Assembly (NCBI GenBank): GCA_007922195.1
Contig: ML681998.1
Coordinates: 12,504,070 to 12,568,069, forward strand
Direction: 5' to 3'
Length of the DNA stretch: 64,000 nt
Source: Podocnemis expansa
Taxonomy: Eukaryota > Chordata > Testudines > Podocnemididae
How positions within the stretch are numbered: position 1 is the stretch's first letter; the number at the start of each line of letters is the position of its first letter. Under the pieces are notes generated by a model. That model was given only the letters and a program-made list of their open reading frames with translations. It was not told the DNA's origin and did no database searches. A program made the translations under genes and the position numbers. Below, piece after piece: positions 60,201 to 62,639 of the stretch.

Positions 60201-62639
60201 TCCATGATCTGCTTCTGCATTTGTTTATGCTATAATATTGCTAAAGTTCCTCAACTGTGTAGTTTTAACCAACTCTGCAAGAACTCAAGTGGCTTCAACA
60301 ACTTCAACAGCATTTTCCCGTTATTGACATATGATGAGAGGCTTCGTGGACTTTTTACACATTTGCTGTCCACTGTGTCATCTCCCCAGTTTCTAGAGAT
60401 GATGCTGAGCTTGGGAGAGTGGTGCTACTATCTTAGTTTCGATAGACTCAATGCCCACCTCCATTTGGGACTGTTCAAGTCATCTGAAATGGAGTGAACC
60501 CGTGCAATCACTCAAACAATTAAAAAATGGTTATGTACCTATTTTGTAGCCATTGTTCTTAGCGATGTGTTGCTCAGGTTAATTCCATGAGTTGCTGTCT
60601 TTCTGATGTGGATGGGAGTCACTTCAAAGACTGCCTTCCAGCCTGAAGGCAGTGAAGAGGGGAGGGGGCCAGAATAGCACCACCCCTTAAACTCTCAGCA
60701 GGCAGCAGAAGCATATGGAAGGCACATGTACTGCCCCACTGGGGGTCACTATGGGAAGAAGTTCTCCAGCTCTGGGTGGAATGGACATGTGCCATGTATC
60801 TCAAAGAACAAGTTACAGAACAGGTATCTGACCATTTTCTTTTTCCCTATTGTGCATTGACCTCCTCCCATTTCAATGAGAAGTAGATCAGTGTGTGCTA
60901 GGGAACTTTTAACACGCAGCAGTATGATCCACAGAAAGTTGAAAGTATGGCACACTGTCCACTGAATTAACATCCCCATTTGCTGTACTGTCTGCTTCAT
61001 CTCTAAACTAACCCTAAAGCACTCTCATATTCGCTATATAGATATCAATGGGCTCTGCTAAAATTAAAACAGGGGACAAGTGTAATTTTAAAAATACTGT
61101 TTTTTATGGAATACTTAAAATGGAACAGTCTGACAACAGTAATGAAATAAATGAAGAATAGTAACTGGCATTCCTCCTTAATGTTCCTGATAAATACATG
61201 CAAATTGGAATTGATGCTATTCCAACAGGTCAAAAATCTGCTTGATTGATGACAATGTCTCTTTGCCTTTTCATTTGTGATTGAGATCTTACACATGTAA
61301 CATGTATCTCTTATTTAGGAATGAATTACTCTCTTTTATCAAAAAGTTACGGGTAAGTTTTACGTTGCAGACTTCAAAGTTCATTGCTTTGTTACTGACA
61401 CTTTGATGTAATGTTTCATGGGCTGTGTTGCCATTATTTCTACAAAGGCTGACAGTTGTATAAATAGCATTTTTGTATGGCAGTTGATGATGTAGTTGGG
61501 AATTTGCCTAACCAGCCATACAAACAATGGTTTGCGGATCAGCTTGCTTAAAATTCCACTCACTTCTGATATCCAATGTTGTTAAGCTTATGAACATAGA
61601 ATGAGGTAGATAAGCTTTACTGAATAAAACCAACATTGTCACTGAAATATGACATAGTTAATTGTTTCCTTTACAGCTAGGAAGTGAGATGATTATTTTT
61701 TCCCTTTAAAACTATTTCCTTTCCTAGTACCTTGAAACCCAGTGTGGACTGTATTTTATTCACCTTCATCTAAACACTCCCAAGAGGGATGCCAGACAGC
61801 TGCTCTTTGGGTCACAAGCAACATGTGCGCAAGTCTGAAAGAAATGTATTATTTATTTGTAGAGTATTGTAGTACTCATTGTAGTTTTTAAAAGCAGAAG
61901 ACAGCCCAGGGGACAATAAATACGCACAGTGGCCTAAAATAAGTATCTCTTATTTAACACTTTTCTGAGCTGGTTTTAAGGTAATACCTTTTAGTGCTTG
62001 TCTGCATAGGGAGATATGCCTGATTAGCTTCATGTGTGGAATGTTCTTATTCTGAAATAAATTAGCTTAATTCATTTCAGAAGTGGATTAAGTTAATTCA
62101 GAATAAGGCACTCGTATTCTGGAATAAGAGCATCCTCATATGCAGCTAATTGGGAATAGTTAATCTGCTTTAAATTTACACTATACCTTATTTTGGATTA
62201 ATATCCAGGGGTTGGATAAGTCCTTACACAGCTATTGTGAGTCAGTTTTCTTTGTTGTAAAAGTGCTTGGAAAATTGTCTTACACTTAAGTACAGACCTT
62301 CTCTGGAAAAAATAACAAATAGGTGTTGACTGTTCTTGAGGTTGAGGGGAAAGAAAATGGACTATCGTATAACCTTGGGGTTTTTTCTTCTTCTATCATA
62401 GGAACCACTGGTTTTGACTACAATATTATCCCTGTTTGTTAAGCTTCATAATGTTCGGGTCAGTACATGGTCATCATCATCCTTACTTTCTTTTAAGAGA
62501 GAGAGAGAGAGAGAGAGTGTGTGTGTTTGTTTGTTTGTTTGTTTGTAACCCCTGTTTTAATGTCTTTCCCCTATTAGGAAGACATTGTGAATGATATTGC
62601 CGCAGAACATATTTCCATTTGGCCATCAACTATTCCCAA
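5879..62639 (+). CDS. INTS8: Integrator complex subunit 8, 5' 20 coding exons (3' end outside the window)
   Basis: INTS8 is a helical-repeat (TPR-like) scaffold subunit of the nuclear Integrator complex. Integrator binds RNA polymerase II, cleaves snRNA and nascent mRNA, and attenuates transcription. INTS8 helps hold the PP2A phosphatase module. I assembled 20 coding exons, 2414 nt in total, joined in frame from ATG 5879 to 62639 (about 804 residues; vertebrate INTS8 is about 995). Residues 24-27 are WFEF, the N-terminal motif reported to be needed for PP2A association. Every junction has AG/GT and matching phase, and no stops or frameshifts occur. The start has a strong GCCGCCGCC-ATG-A context. 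Introns range from 119 nt to 12.4 kb and hold most of the transposons in the window. Assignment rests on near-identity with the remembered vertebrate protein across all exons. Confidence 0.96.
6245..6471 (-). mobile_element. PLE fragment interrupted by a second PLE
   Basis: PLE 3' terminus in minus orientation, starting ACAAACGAGAGTCCTGTGGC and running toward the coding end. It is cut at 6471 by the insertion at 6472-7080 and resumes at 7081 to about 7120, where the minus strand again resembles the PLE sequence just after the endonuclease (CCATTACAACAGGTAATTTG). Confidence 0.65.
6472..7080 (+). mobile_element. Short PLE with inverted ends, nested in another PLE
   Basis: A 609-bp insertion flanked by the 14-bp direct repeat GCTGAAATCAAATT (6458-6471 and 7081-7094; the first bases may be microhomology with the element end). 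The left end holds TTCCAAAGGG and the PLE terminus in minus orientation (6533-6640). The right end (about 6955-7060) is the same terminus in plus orientation. Between them lies a short coding remnant, readable at 6645-6836, matching the C-terminal part of the PLE endonuclease region ([14 protein letters not shown], then LQRETAELE). RT and the catalytic GIY-YIG part are missing. Confidence 0.7.
7120..7635. other. INTS8 intron 1 segment without recognised content
   Basis: No coding or repeat structure could be supported. There are homopolymer G and T runs near 7390-7440. Confidence 0.35.
7719..7916 (+). mobile_element. PLE 3'-terminal fragment inserted in the LINE remnant
   Basis: Plus-orientation PLE 3' end running from GATGACTTACATTTCCC through GCATCTGATGAAGTGGGATTT, TTTGTTAGTCTTTAAAAG and CTCCTTGTTTGTTTTGCTG to CCCCTTTGGAACT. 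The adjoining LINE bases TGGCC and TGGTC may be a short target duplication. Confidence 0.65.
7937..8771. mobile_element. hAT-like element inserted in the LINE remnant
   Basis: About 835 bp with a pyrimidine-rich interior. It begins CACAGGGGCCACATTGG and ends CAGGCCATAAATTTGACACTTCTG. The LINE is interrupted exactly here with a near-perfect 8-bp duplication, CTTTAAAC (7929-7936) and CTTTGAAC (8772-8779). Terminal repeats are only weakly alike. The 147- and 160-codon open frames inside have no family resemblance. Confidence 0.5.
8978..9185. mobile_element. Fold-back PLE terminal dimer
   Basis: Left arm in minus orientation (TTCCAAAGCGGTAGC, GGCTGGTGGCACTTTT, AAAATCCCACTT) is followed after an 8-bp loop by the same sequence inverted (AAGTGGGATTTTTCTCCC, GCAATAAATAAATTTGTTAG, GCCACCAGACTGTTTG). 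The two arms pair for over 80 bases and no coding part remains. Confidence 0.75.
9186..10429. other. AT-rich INTS8 intron 1 segment
   Basis: Mostly unassigned. A weak PLE-end trace (AATGAGGAGTCTGATGGCAC) lies at about 9963-10010. No gene or structured RNA was seen. Confidence 0.4.
10430..10740 (+). mobile_element. CR1/L3-type LINE 3' remnant
   Basis: The same old LINE 3' end as at 7636-8975 but in plus orientation: AGCTATTGATGGGTC, GACTAGATGACAGGGAAAGG, CACTTACCAGTGTTAGAAAAC, GGGTACTGGACAAATGAACC and CTGTGGCTGTTCTTATC. Confidence 0.6.
10775..11096. mobile_element. Probable hAT element fragment
   Basis: The right end reads GGATGTTTGACACCCCTG, the reverse of a CAGGGGTGTCAAAC hAT terminus, and the interior carries GTGGGCCATGC words common in that group. 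The left terminus is not clear and no target duplication was found. A CTGTCTCTCTCT run lies near 11030. Confidence 0.4.
11097..11465. other. End of INTS8 intron 1
   Basis: Unassigned AT-rich sequence with a long T-rich polypyrimidine tract (about 11437-11460) leading to the exon 2 acceptor. Confidence 0.5.
11466..11640 (+). CDS. INTS8: INTS8 exon 2
   Basis: Encodes residues 44-101 ([18 protein letters not shown] through DLDILEK) plus two bases. The acceptor is TTCTAG and the donor GTATCA, a slightly weak donor. The region is the N-terminal helical part of the protein. Confidence 0.95.
11641..13000. other. INTS8 intron 2, unassigned part
   Basis: AT-rich, with no gene or confident repeat seen up to the hAT element at 13009. 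Confidence 0.4.
13009..13266. mobile_element. hAT-type MITE with an internal 127-bp tandem duplication
   Basis: Ends TAGAGCCC and GGGCTCTA are perfect inverted repeats, flanked by 8-bp near-duplicates TCTATGAG (13001-13008) and CCTATGAG (13267-13274). Inside, a unit starting GCCCTGCAAAT and running through TGGATATC, ACACGGATATCCA and GGACTATTTCTTG repeats twice (13013-13139 and 13140-13262) with moderate divergence. Each unit is rich in GGATATCC palindromes. Confidence 0.75.
13276..14230. other. Rest of INTS8 intron 2
   Basis: No recognised gene or repeat. Ends in a T-rich tract and TTTTCAG. Confidence 0.4.
14231..14371 (+). CDS. INTS8: INTS8 exon 3
   Basis: Encodes the [20 protein letters not shown] segment through [10 protein letters not shown] (about residues 102-148). 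Acceptor TTTCAG and donor GTAAAT. The Trp codon TGG is split with exon 4. Confidence 0.95.
14372..14950. other. INTS8 intron 3
   Basis: 579 bp of AT-rich sequence with a C-run at 14641-14648. No repeat family was recognised. Confidence 0.5.
14951..15022 (+). CDS. INTS8: INTS8 exon 4
   Basis: Encodes [18 protein letters not shown] and PPQLSV (about residues 149-172). Acceptor CCATAG and donor GTAAGT. Confidence 0.94.
15023..15979. other. INTS8 intron 4
   Basis: AT-rich, no recognised repeat. The acceptor tract is an almost pure C-run at 15964-15974 followed by TTCAG. Confidence 0.45.
15980..16031 (+). CDS. INTS8: INTS8 exon 5
   Basis: A 52-nt exon encoding [17 protein letters not shown] (to residue 190). 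It ends in phase 0 with donor GTGAGT. Confidence 0.93.
16183..18646 (+). mobile_element. Penelope-like retroelement with inverted terminal repeats
   Basis: A 2.4-kb element in INTS8 intron 5. About 300 bp at the left (from AAACAATAAGGCCTATGGC) are the inverted copy of the right end (GTTAGTCTTTAAAAGTGCC through TTGCTGAACTAGACTAAC). The interior encodes degraded Penelope-type RT and a C-terminal GIY-YIG endonuclease. Flanks ACATAGAAA and ACATAAGAAA may be the target duplication. Inverted or partial LTR-like ends are known for Penelope elements. This is the parent family of the many short terminal fragments in the window. Confidence 0.8.
16500..18285 (+). pseudogene. Degraded PLE reverse transcriptase / GIY-YIG endonuclease
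   Basis: Readable pieces lie in shifting frames with many stops. About 17085-17330 gives [10 protein letters not shown], then [15 protein letters not shown] and [18 protein letters not shown], the Penelope RT fingers and palm region. Near 17325 is IDDIFCIW, the catalytic Asp box. About 17360-17560 gives [14 protein letters not shown] and [14 protein letters not shown] Cys/His-rich linker ([13 protein letters not shown]) lies near 17940. Around 18060-18280 are [14 protein letters not shown] and [15 protein letters not shown], the GIY-YIG nuclease. It is non-functional because of frameshifts and stops. Confidence 0.8.
18660..19618. other. Rest of INTS8 intron 5
   Basis: AT-rich and mostly unassigned. 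A PLE outer-end trace (ATCTAGACTAACACAGCTGC) lies at about 19178-19215. Ends with a weak polypyrimidine tract and TTGTAG. Confidence 0.45.
19619..19801 (+). CDS. INTS8: INTS8 exon 6
   Basis: 61 codons in phase 0 (residues 191-251): [20 protein letters not shown] through [15 protein letters not shown]. Donor GTAACA. Confidence 0.95.
19802..20398. other. INTS8 intron 6
   Basis: 597 bp, AT-rich, no recognised repeat. The acceptor is TTGCAG with a poor pyrimidine tract. Confidence 0.45.
20399..20506 (+). CDS. INTS8: INTS8 exon 7
   Basis: 36 codons in phase 0 (residues 252-287): [20 protein letters not shown] then [16 protein letters not shown]. This reads as a TPR-like helical pair. The donor GTAAAC lies only 52 bases before the DIRS element. 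Confidence 0.95.
20559..20752 (+). repeat. DIRS left inverted terminal repeat
   Basis: Starts TTTCTTCTTCGAGCAGCTGC, contains CATTCCACTATAGG and CCTAGCCTAGCCTCCG, and ends near CCCCAGTTCCTTCTTTCC. It is the reverse complement of the right repeat and should carry the element promoter. A GA microsatellite (about 20876-20894) follows a little downstream. Confidence 0.85.
20915..23117 (+). pseudogene. DIRS gag-like frame with frameshifts
   Basis: Starts [17 protein letters not shown] at 20915 with a Cys/His cluster (C-x2-C, then C-x2-C, then C-x2-C) within residues 10-42, followed by a basic and Pro/Ser-rich middle. Frame breaks are needed near the C-run at about 21180-21210, again upstream of about 21917, and near 22215. 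The last part (22215-23117, 300 codons, [16 protein letters not shown] through RPSSQRPNF) is open and typical of DIRS gag, ending in a basic tail. The gag stop overlaps the RT frame by about 100 bases in another frame. Confidence 0.75.
23014..25050 (+). pseudogene. DIRS reverse transcriptase / RNase H / Dam-like methylase frame with two stops
   Basis: One reading frame broken by TAA at 23332-23334 and TGA at 23848-23850. RT motifs: [20 protein letters not shown], motif [13 protein letters not shown], motif [15 protein letters not shown] and motif [10 protein letters not shown], where Asn stands at the second Asp of the usual YLDD. RNase H follows with [12 protein letters not shown] (catalytic Asp), [10 protein letters not shown] (Glu), [12 protein letters not shown] (Asp) and a later NSEADNLSR. 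The last 120 codons, with [12 protein letters not shown] and [14 protein letters not shown], resemble the Dam-type methylase segment described in DIRS elements. Its end overlaps the recombinase frame. The two stops make it non-functional as it stands. Confidence 0.85.
24285..26084 (+). CDS. DIRS tyrosine recombinase, intact open frame
   Basis: A 599-codon open frame. The first 230 or so codons overlap the RNase H/methylase frame and are probably a shadow. The real protein is likely from about 24990 on ([16 protein letters not shown]). Core-binding region: [32 protein letters not shown] and [13 protein letters not shown]. Catalytic residues of the Y-recombinase fold are visible: Arg in [12 protein letters not shown], His-x-x-Arg in HAHSTRAMA, and the Tyr in [12 protein letters not shown] near the end. 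In DIRS elements this enzyme integrates the circular DNA. All key residues are present and there is no stop or frameshift. Confidence 0.85.
   Translation: MGSAAQFKPAHAGLMVEKGERTPHQYQGVEGNPLGLHGLPREDKGTHCAGLNGQLNRNVLYKSPRWGLFPSPLPGGHSPLGVGNTPWVCPASFSLTGSQEQRGRQPQQDLLVTTRMVPPSSGGTPNLPQVGLSPGRSVRDPQEPQVLPVLRPAGSGPRVNDGCLSDGLVRIVNVRFSTGSPTSKGNPENRERQSSSYSDCPGVAPAVLVQHADRPVMLTPNRAPTQTGSSHPRRRPTPPPEPEVSASDGVEPAWLTGDERACSFQVQEILIGSRKPSTRTSYIAKWKRFSLWAQARDLDPRSLPIQELLEYLLSLKTQGLSLSSLRVHLAAILAFHDPVGKSAVFSHPMVVRFLKGIERLYPPVRPPTPQWDLNLVLHGLTKHPFEPLASCPLMMLSWKVSFLVAITSARRVSEIKALSSEPPFTVFYKDKVQLRPHPAFLPKIVSQFHINQDICLPVFYPKPHTSDEQRRWHTLDVRRALAFYIERTKPFHKSSQLFVAVADRMKGRPVSSQRILSWIADCIRACYKEAKLPLPSAVHAHSTRAMASTTAFLAQVPLQEICRAATWSSVHTFTAHYAIVQQTREDAAIGRAVLQSARP
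26120..26222. repeat. DIRS internal complementary region
   Basis: 26120-26160 is the reverse complement of the element's left edge (20559-20600), and 26152-26222 is the reverse complement of its right edge (about 26402-26471). The two parts join at AAGAAA, which is shared by both ends. This layout is diagnostic of DIRS1-type elements, where it is thought to template joining of the ends into a circle. Confidence 0.85.
26249..26471 (-). repeat. DIRS right inverted terminal repeat
   Basis: Reverse complement of the left repeat from about 26249 to 26426, then an extra end segment, GCGCATCTCGAAGAACGGTC through AATTTCCCTTTCTT, that is absent from the left end but copied in the internal complementary region. 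Confidence 0.85.
26472..28460. other. INTS8 intron 7 middle segment with MITE-like pieces
   Basis: No gene. A TC microsatellite lies at about 26897-26911. Two stretches (about 27080-27500 and 27740-27985) carry words typical of non-autonomous DNA transposons with TCTACACT/TAGTGTAGA ends (GCGTCTACACTGATG, AAACGCTAGTGTAGAGC, CCTTGTCTATACTTGG), but boundaries are unclear. The rest is unassigned. Confidence 0.4.
29226..32160 (+). mobile_element. CR1 LINE, nearly full-length ORF2
   Basis: 2.9 kb, flanked by a 12-bp direct repeat AAGCAGTTAGTT (29214-29225 and 32161-32172). It ends in the CR1-specific 3' repeat TTCTATGATTCTATGAT. The 5' end is truncated at about the start of ORF2. Very low decay indicates a recent insertion. 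It lies in the same orientation as INTS8. Confidence 0.9.
29265..31839 (+). pseudogene. CR1 ORF2 (AP endonuclease and reverse transcriptase) with one frameshift
   Basis: Endonuclease part 29265 to about 30000: [33 protein letters not shown] and the SSDHEMIEF active-site His. A one-base frameshift in an A-rich run (about 29990-30010) moves it to the second frame. RT part to 31839: [20 protein letters not shown], motif [15 protein letters not shown], motif [12 protein letters not shown], catalytic FADDTKLGG, then [12 protein letters not shown] and [20 protein letters not shown]. The RT frame ends early at a TGA (31837-31839) inside RGDLTT; the usual C-terminal tail follows in another frame. Confidence 0.9.
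32456..32927. other. End of INTS8 intron 7
   Basis: Unassigned, with an A-run at about 32717-32733. Ends with TTCTTTTACAG at the exon 8 acceptor. Confidence 0.45.
32928..33083 (+). CDS. INTS8: INTS8 exon 8
   Basis: 52 codons in phase 0 (residues 288-339): [20 protein letters not shown] through [10 protein letters not shown]. It has two C-x2-C pairs (CQAC and CMRC) about 30 residues apart. As I remember it, human INTS8 lacks the last Cys. Donor GTAAAA. Confidence 0.95.
33084..33571. other. INTS8 intron 8
   Basis: 488 bp without recognised repeat. A short GTGTGAGTGTGAGAGAG run lies near 33460. Confidence 0.5.
33572..33672 (+). CDS. INTS8: INTS8 exon 9
   Basis: Encodes [20 protein letters not shown] and on to FQKAQQG (residues 340-372 plus two bases). 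Donor GTGAGT. Confidence 0.95.
33721..33900. mobile_element. Probable hAT MITE
   Basis: Imperfect inverted ends GGCTTTCAAACTT and AAGTTTGAAAATCACTG enclose a GTGACCC-rich interior with TGGGACCC and TGTGACCC words. The flanks (CCTAGAGA and CCATAGAA) are only a weak candidate duplication. Confidence 0.5.
34491..35512. mobile_element. Non-autonomous hAT element, 1.0 kb, with 8-bp duplication
   Basis: Ends CAATGGTTCCCAACC and the reverse of CAGTGGTTCCCAATC. Perfect palindromic target duplication GTCTAGAC (34483-34490 and 35513-35520), matching the hAT preference nTCTAGAn. The interior is G/C-strand-biased, which creates long spurious open frames (34597-35043 minus, 34702-35202 plus). No transposase domain was seen. 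A shorter relative lies at 45896-46094. Confidence 0.88.
35585..35726 (+). CDS. INTS8: INTS8 exon 10
   Basis: Residues 373-420: [20 protein letters not shown] through [11 protein letters not shown]. The acceptor ATGCAG lies 65 bases after the hAT duplication. Donor GTAAGA. Confidence 0.95.
35727..38842. other. INTS8 intron 10
   Basis: 3.1 kb. A purine-rich, less AT-rich block at about 36060-36830 stands out but matches no family I recognise, and the 103-codon frame in it is unsupported. About 37680-37910 has words of a turtle-type non-autonomous DNA transposon (GGGCAGGTCTACAATACTGC, TAAGTTGATCTAACTTGC). The rest is plain AT-rich intron. Confidence 0.4.
38843..38913 (+). CDS. INTS8: INTS8 exon 11
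   Basis: A 71-nt exon encoding [20 protein letters not shown] and AFL plus two bases (residues 421-443). Acceptor TCCTAG and donor GTAAGT. Confidence 0.95.
39262..39430. mobile_element. Fold-back PLE terminal unit
   Basis: Minus-orientation PLE end (GGAGTCTGGTGGCACC, GATGCTTGAAGATGGGGAAC) followed by a shorter inverted copy (GAGCTCCTCATCTTCAAGC, ATCTGACAGAGTGGAAT). It abuts the 3' end of a minus-strand LINE remnant. Confidence 0.6.
39431..41740 (-). mobile_element. Degraded CR1/L3-type LINE with RT remnant
   Basis: The reverse complement reads, with many breaks, as a CR1-like ORF2 C-terminal half. From right to left it has a palm-domain stretch with EEILEITNS (about 40800), then [20 protein letters not shown] and [17 protein letters not shown] (minus 40390-40614), then [17 protein letters not shown] and [10 protein letters not shown] (about 39640-39830). 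The 3' UTR lies at about 39431-39560. It is old and non-functional. Confidence 0.7.
41751..42053. mobile_element. hAT MITE, 303 bp, GC-rich
   Basis: Ends CAGGGGCATCGCTG and CAGGGACGCCCCTG (inverted), with perfect 8-bp duplication GTTAATGG (41743-41750 and 42054-42061). The interior is GC-rich with GGCCAGGGAC words. Same family as 63465-63772. It was inserted beside the LINE remnant. Confidence 0.88.
42227..42559. mobile_element. hAT MITE, 333 bp
   Basis: Ends CACTGTTCCCTTTAAGCTG and the reverse of CAATGTTCCCTCTAAGACC. Perfect duplication GTTGATAG (42219-42226 and 42560-42567), fitting nTnnnnAn. It has a GC-rich core and a C-run near 42476-42502. Related to the elements at 47779-47932 and about 51160-51397. 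Confidence 0.88.
42568..43262. other. End of INTS8 intron 11
   Basis: Unassigned AT-rich intron. Ends TTACTCAG. Confidence 0.45.
43263..43438 (+). CDS. INTS8: INTS8 exon 12
   Basis: Residues 444-502: [20 protein letters not shown] through VTSFYDIP, with an uncommon donor GTCTGT. The next codon (Ala) is split 1/2 with exon 13. Confidence 0.95.
43439..44109. other. INTS8 intron 12, left part
   Basis: About 43570-43830 resembles a non-autonomous DNA transposon of the type carrying GTACCAGCAGTCGC and CAGTAAACT words, without defined ends. The rest is unassigned. Confidence 0.35.
44110..44310 (+). mobile_element. hAT element 5' fragment
   Basis: Begins near CAGTGGTTCTCAGCTAGGGG and continues with ACAGAGGTCTTCCAG, CATCTAGATATATGCC and ACAATGACTTGTTTATAC, the left part of a hAT family common in turtles. 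The right end is missing and no duplication can be given. Confidence 0.6.
44311..44794. other. End of INTS8 intron 12
   Basis: Unassigned. A G-run lies near 44430. Ends TTCTTACAG. Confidence 0.4.
44795..44928 (+). CDS. INTS8: INTS8 exon 13
   Basis: Residues 503-547: [20 protein letters not shown] through [14 protein letters not shown]. Acceptor TTACAG and donor GTAAAT. Confidence 0.95.
44929..45671. other. INTS8 intron 13, left part
   Basis: AT-rich, no recognised repeat or gene. Confidence 0.45.
45672..46440 (-). mobile_element. PLE 3' part with GIY-YIG remnant, minus strand, interrupted by a hAT element
   Basis: The left end is the PLE terminus (GCAAGGAGTCTTGTGGCAC). The minus strand then reads a C-terminal endonuclease remnant at 46159-46353 ([15 protein letters not shown]) and, in other frames at about 46340-46440, [13 protein letters not shown] and INGHK, the GIY-YIG region. 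A 199-bp hAT element sits inside. 5'-truncated and non-functional. Confidence 0.75.
45896..46094. mobile_element. hAT MITE nested in the PLE remnant
   Basis: Ends CACTGTTTCCCAGCCCAGTG and the reverse of CAATGGTTCCCAACATTTTC. The right end matches the left end of the 1-kb hAT at 34491 over more than 30 bases (TTCCCAAC, TTTTCTCTGCC, GGCAC). The flanks (ACATAGAG, ATACGGCG) are a poor 8-bp match. Interruption of the PLE sequence supports the boundaries. Confidence 0.7.
46513..46623 (+). CDS. INTS8: INTS8 exon 14
   Basis: 37 codons in phase 0 (residues 548-584): [20 protein letters not shown] then [17 protein letters not shown]. Donor GTGAGC. Confidence 0.95.
46624..47778. other. INTS8 intron 14, left part
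   Basis: No recognised repeat. The 148-codon minus frame at 47121-47567 shows no family features or codon context. Confidence 0.4.
47779..47932. mobile_element. hAT MITE with long inverted ends, 154 bp
   Basis: CAGTGTTCCCTCTAAGCTTA at the left and the matching reverse at the right. The inverted arms extend through GCAGCTGAGCAAGTT, so nearly half the element can pair. Flanks ATTACATA and ACTGTAAA match poorly. Same family as 42227-42559. Confidence 0.75.
48071..48266. mobile_element. hAT MITE, 196 bp
   Basis: Ends CAGGGGTCTCAAACATG and GAGTTTGAGAGCCCTG, with perfect duplication CACTATGT (48063-48070 and 48267-48274), fitting the Buster-type nnnTAnnn preference. Same family as 4157-4345. An internal GTACTGGTCCTCATGCAGCCC-type word is tandemly repeated near 48200-48245. 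Confidence 0.88.
48275..48908. other. INTS8 intron 14, middle part
   Basis: Unassigned AT-rich intron. Confidence 0.4.
48909..49143. mobile_element. Fold-back PLE terminal dimer
   Basis: Left arm CCAAAGGGGCAGCTGTGTTA through GATCCTGTGGCAC and GAAGATGGAGAAACTTA. After a few bases the inverted right arm runs GAAGTGGGATTTTCTCCCAC through GTGCCACAGGACTCCTTG. The arms are about 100 bp and there is no coding part. Confidence 0.75.
49144..51159. other. INTS8 intron 14, right part
   Basis: A G/GT-rich low-complexity tract lies at about 49207-49260. An ATCT microsatellite-like run lies at about 50160-50178. Overlapping open frames at 49103-49571 and 50649-51142 follow composition and are not supported as genes. 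No other repeat is assigned. Confidence 0.4.
51160..51397. mobile_element. hAT MITE right-end fragment
   Basis: Ends GCGCAGCTTTCAGGGAACATTG, the same terminus class as 42227-42559, with GCACACGCGCAGC upstream. The left terminus was not found, so it is truncated or degraded. Confidence 0.5.
51521..51722 (+). CDS. INTS8: INTS8 exon 15
   Basis: Residues 585-651: [20 protein letters not shown] through [12 protein letters not shown], the largest exon here. Acceptor TTACAG and donor GTAAGA. Asp is split with exon 16. Confidence 0.95.
51723..53029. other. INTS8 intron 15
   Basis: About 52055-52190 is a repeat of unknown class common in reptile genomes (TAGCTGTTTTGGTCCCAGAA, GGTAGTATCTTTTTATTGG, CCAGCTTCTTTTGGTGAGAG). 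About 52330-52470 has words of a tRNA-gene-like ORF shadow only. The rest is unassigned. Confidence 0.4.
53030..53151 (+). CDS. INTS8: INTS8 exon 16
   Basis: Residues 652-692: [20 protein letters not shown] through QTNPYVK. Acceptor TTCTAG and donor GTAATG. Confidence 0.95.
53491..53995. mobile_element. DNA transposon with TATAAGC ends and TA flanks
   Basis: Ends CCATATATACTCATGTATAA and the reverse of CTGTATATACTCCTGTATAA, each followed by GC(T/C)GA, form inverted repeats of about 25 bp. TA dinucleotides flank both sides (53489-53490 and 53996-53997), which may be a TA target duplication as in Tc1/mariner-type elements. The interior is GC-rich and non-coding. Confidence 0.6.
54014..54460. 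repeat. Direct repeats flanking a DIRS-end-like fold-back segment
   Basis: A 74-bp sequence (GAATATTGAAACAGTGCTGT, GCCTCAGTTATATGTGGG) at 54014-54087 recurs at 54386-54460 with roughly 85% identity. Between them are inverted words GTGTGTCCCTGGGGGTGCTC (about 54089) and its reverse (54318-54340), followed by AACTCCAGTTACCTCACC. The inner words resemble the end of the DIRS relic at 28465, so this may be a short DIRS derivative. Confidence 0.45.
54461..55143. other. End of INTS8 intron 16
   Basis: Unassigned AT-rich intron. Ends with TTTTTTTTCCTTGCTTAG. Confidence 0.45.
55144..55328 (+). CDS. INTS8: INTS8 exon 17
   Basis: Residues 693-753: [20 protein letters not shown] through [13 protein letters not shown] plus two bases. 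Donor GTATGT. Highly conserved. Confidence 0.96.
55329..56224. other. INTS8 intron 17, left part
   Basis: Unassigned. Some GAGTAAAAGTCC and TGGCTATACATTTTC words may belong to older repeats. No gene. Confidence 0.4.
56690..57155 (+). mobile_element. CR1 3'-end fragment nested in the old DIRS
   Basis: Degraded CR1 tail: [17 protein letters not shown] reading at about 56720, then a 3' UTR ending GGTTAGACTAGGTGATCACT and TCTGGCCCTGGAATCTATTC, the CR1 consensus end without the final ATTCTATG repeats. Confidence 0.65.
57960..60430 (+). pseudogene. DIRS RT / RNase H / tyrosine recombinase remnants
   Basis: [21 protein letters not shown] (about 58148), [19 protein letters not shown] (about 58325) and IHPYLDNSS (about 58420), again with LDN at the catalytic box. 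RNase [14 protein letters not shown] (about 58940), then [20 protein letters not shown] (about 59035). Recombinase core-binding part: [20 protein letters not shown] (about 59740) and [20 protein letters not shown] (about 59840). A later region has [14 protein letters not shown] (about 60145). Many stops and frameshifts; non-functional. Confidence 0.8.
60816..61318. other. End of INTS8 intron 17
   Basis: Unassigned AT-rich intron, ending in TTATTTAG. Confidence 0.45.
61319..61352 (+). CDS. INTS8: INTS8 exon 18 (34 nt)
   Basis: A short exon completing Arg-754, then [11 protein letters not shown] to residue 765. Donor GTAAGT. It is easily missed by ORF-based methods, but phase and sequence match the family exactly. 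Confidence 0.92.
61353..62401. other. INTS8 intron 18
   Basis: About 61995-62200 is a non-autonomous DNA transposon piece with TTATTCTGAAATAA-type words on both strands (GTTCTTATTCTGAAATAA, CGTATTCTGGAATAAGAG). The rest is unassigned. Confidence 0.4.
62402..62458 (+). CDS. INTS8: INTS8 exon 19
   Basis: 19 codons in phase 0: [19 protein letters not shown] (residues 766-784). Acceptor ATCATAG and donor GTCAGT. Confidence 0.95.
62496..62546. repeat. Compound microsatellite (GA)n(GT)n(GTTT)n
   Basis: A GA tract followed by GT and four to five GTTT units. It occupies about 40% of the 119-nt intron 19 (62459-62577), between its donor and the pyrimidine tract. Confidence 0.9.
62578..62639 (+). CDS. 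INTS8: INTS8 exon 20 (last exon in window)
   Basis: Encodes [20 protein letters not shown] plus two bases (residues 785-804). Donor GTAAGA at 62640. The next exon, expected to continue the conserved sequence, lies to the right of the window. Confidence 0.95.

Larger units (their letters stand above)
56225..60815 (+). mobile_element. Old, degraded DIRS-type element
   Basis: The left end (about 56225-56300: GCATATGTCCATTCACTTTA) resembles the left repeat of the intact DIRS. The right end (about 60770-60815: GGTGGAATGGACATGTGCC, CTCAAAGAACAAG) is its inverted form. A further inverted end piece at about 60550-60600 (GTTCTTAGCGATGTGTTGC) sits where the internal complementary region should be. RT, RNase H and recombinase remnants lie between. 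A CR1 3' fragment is nested near the left. Confidence 0.75.
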
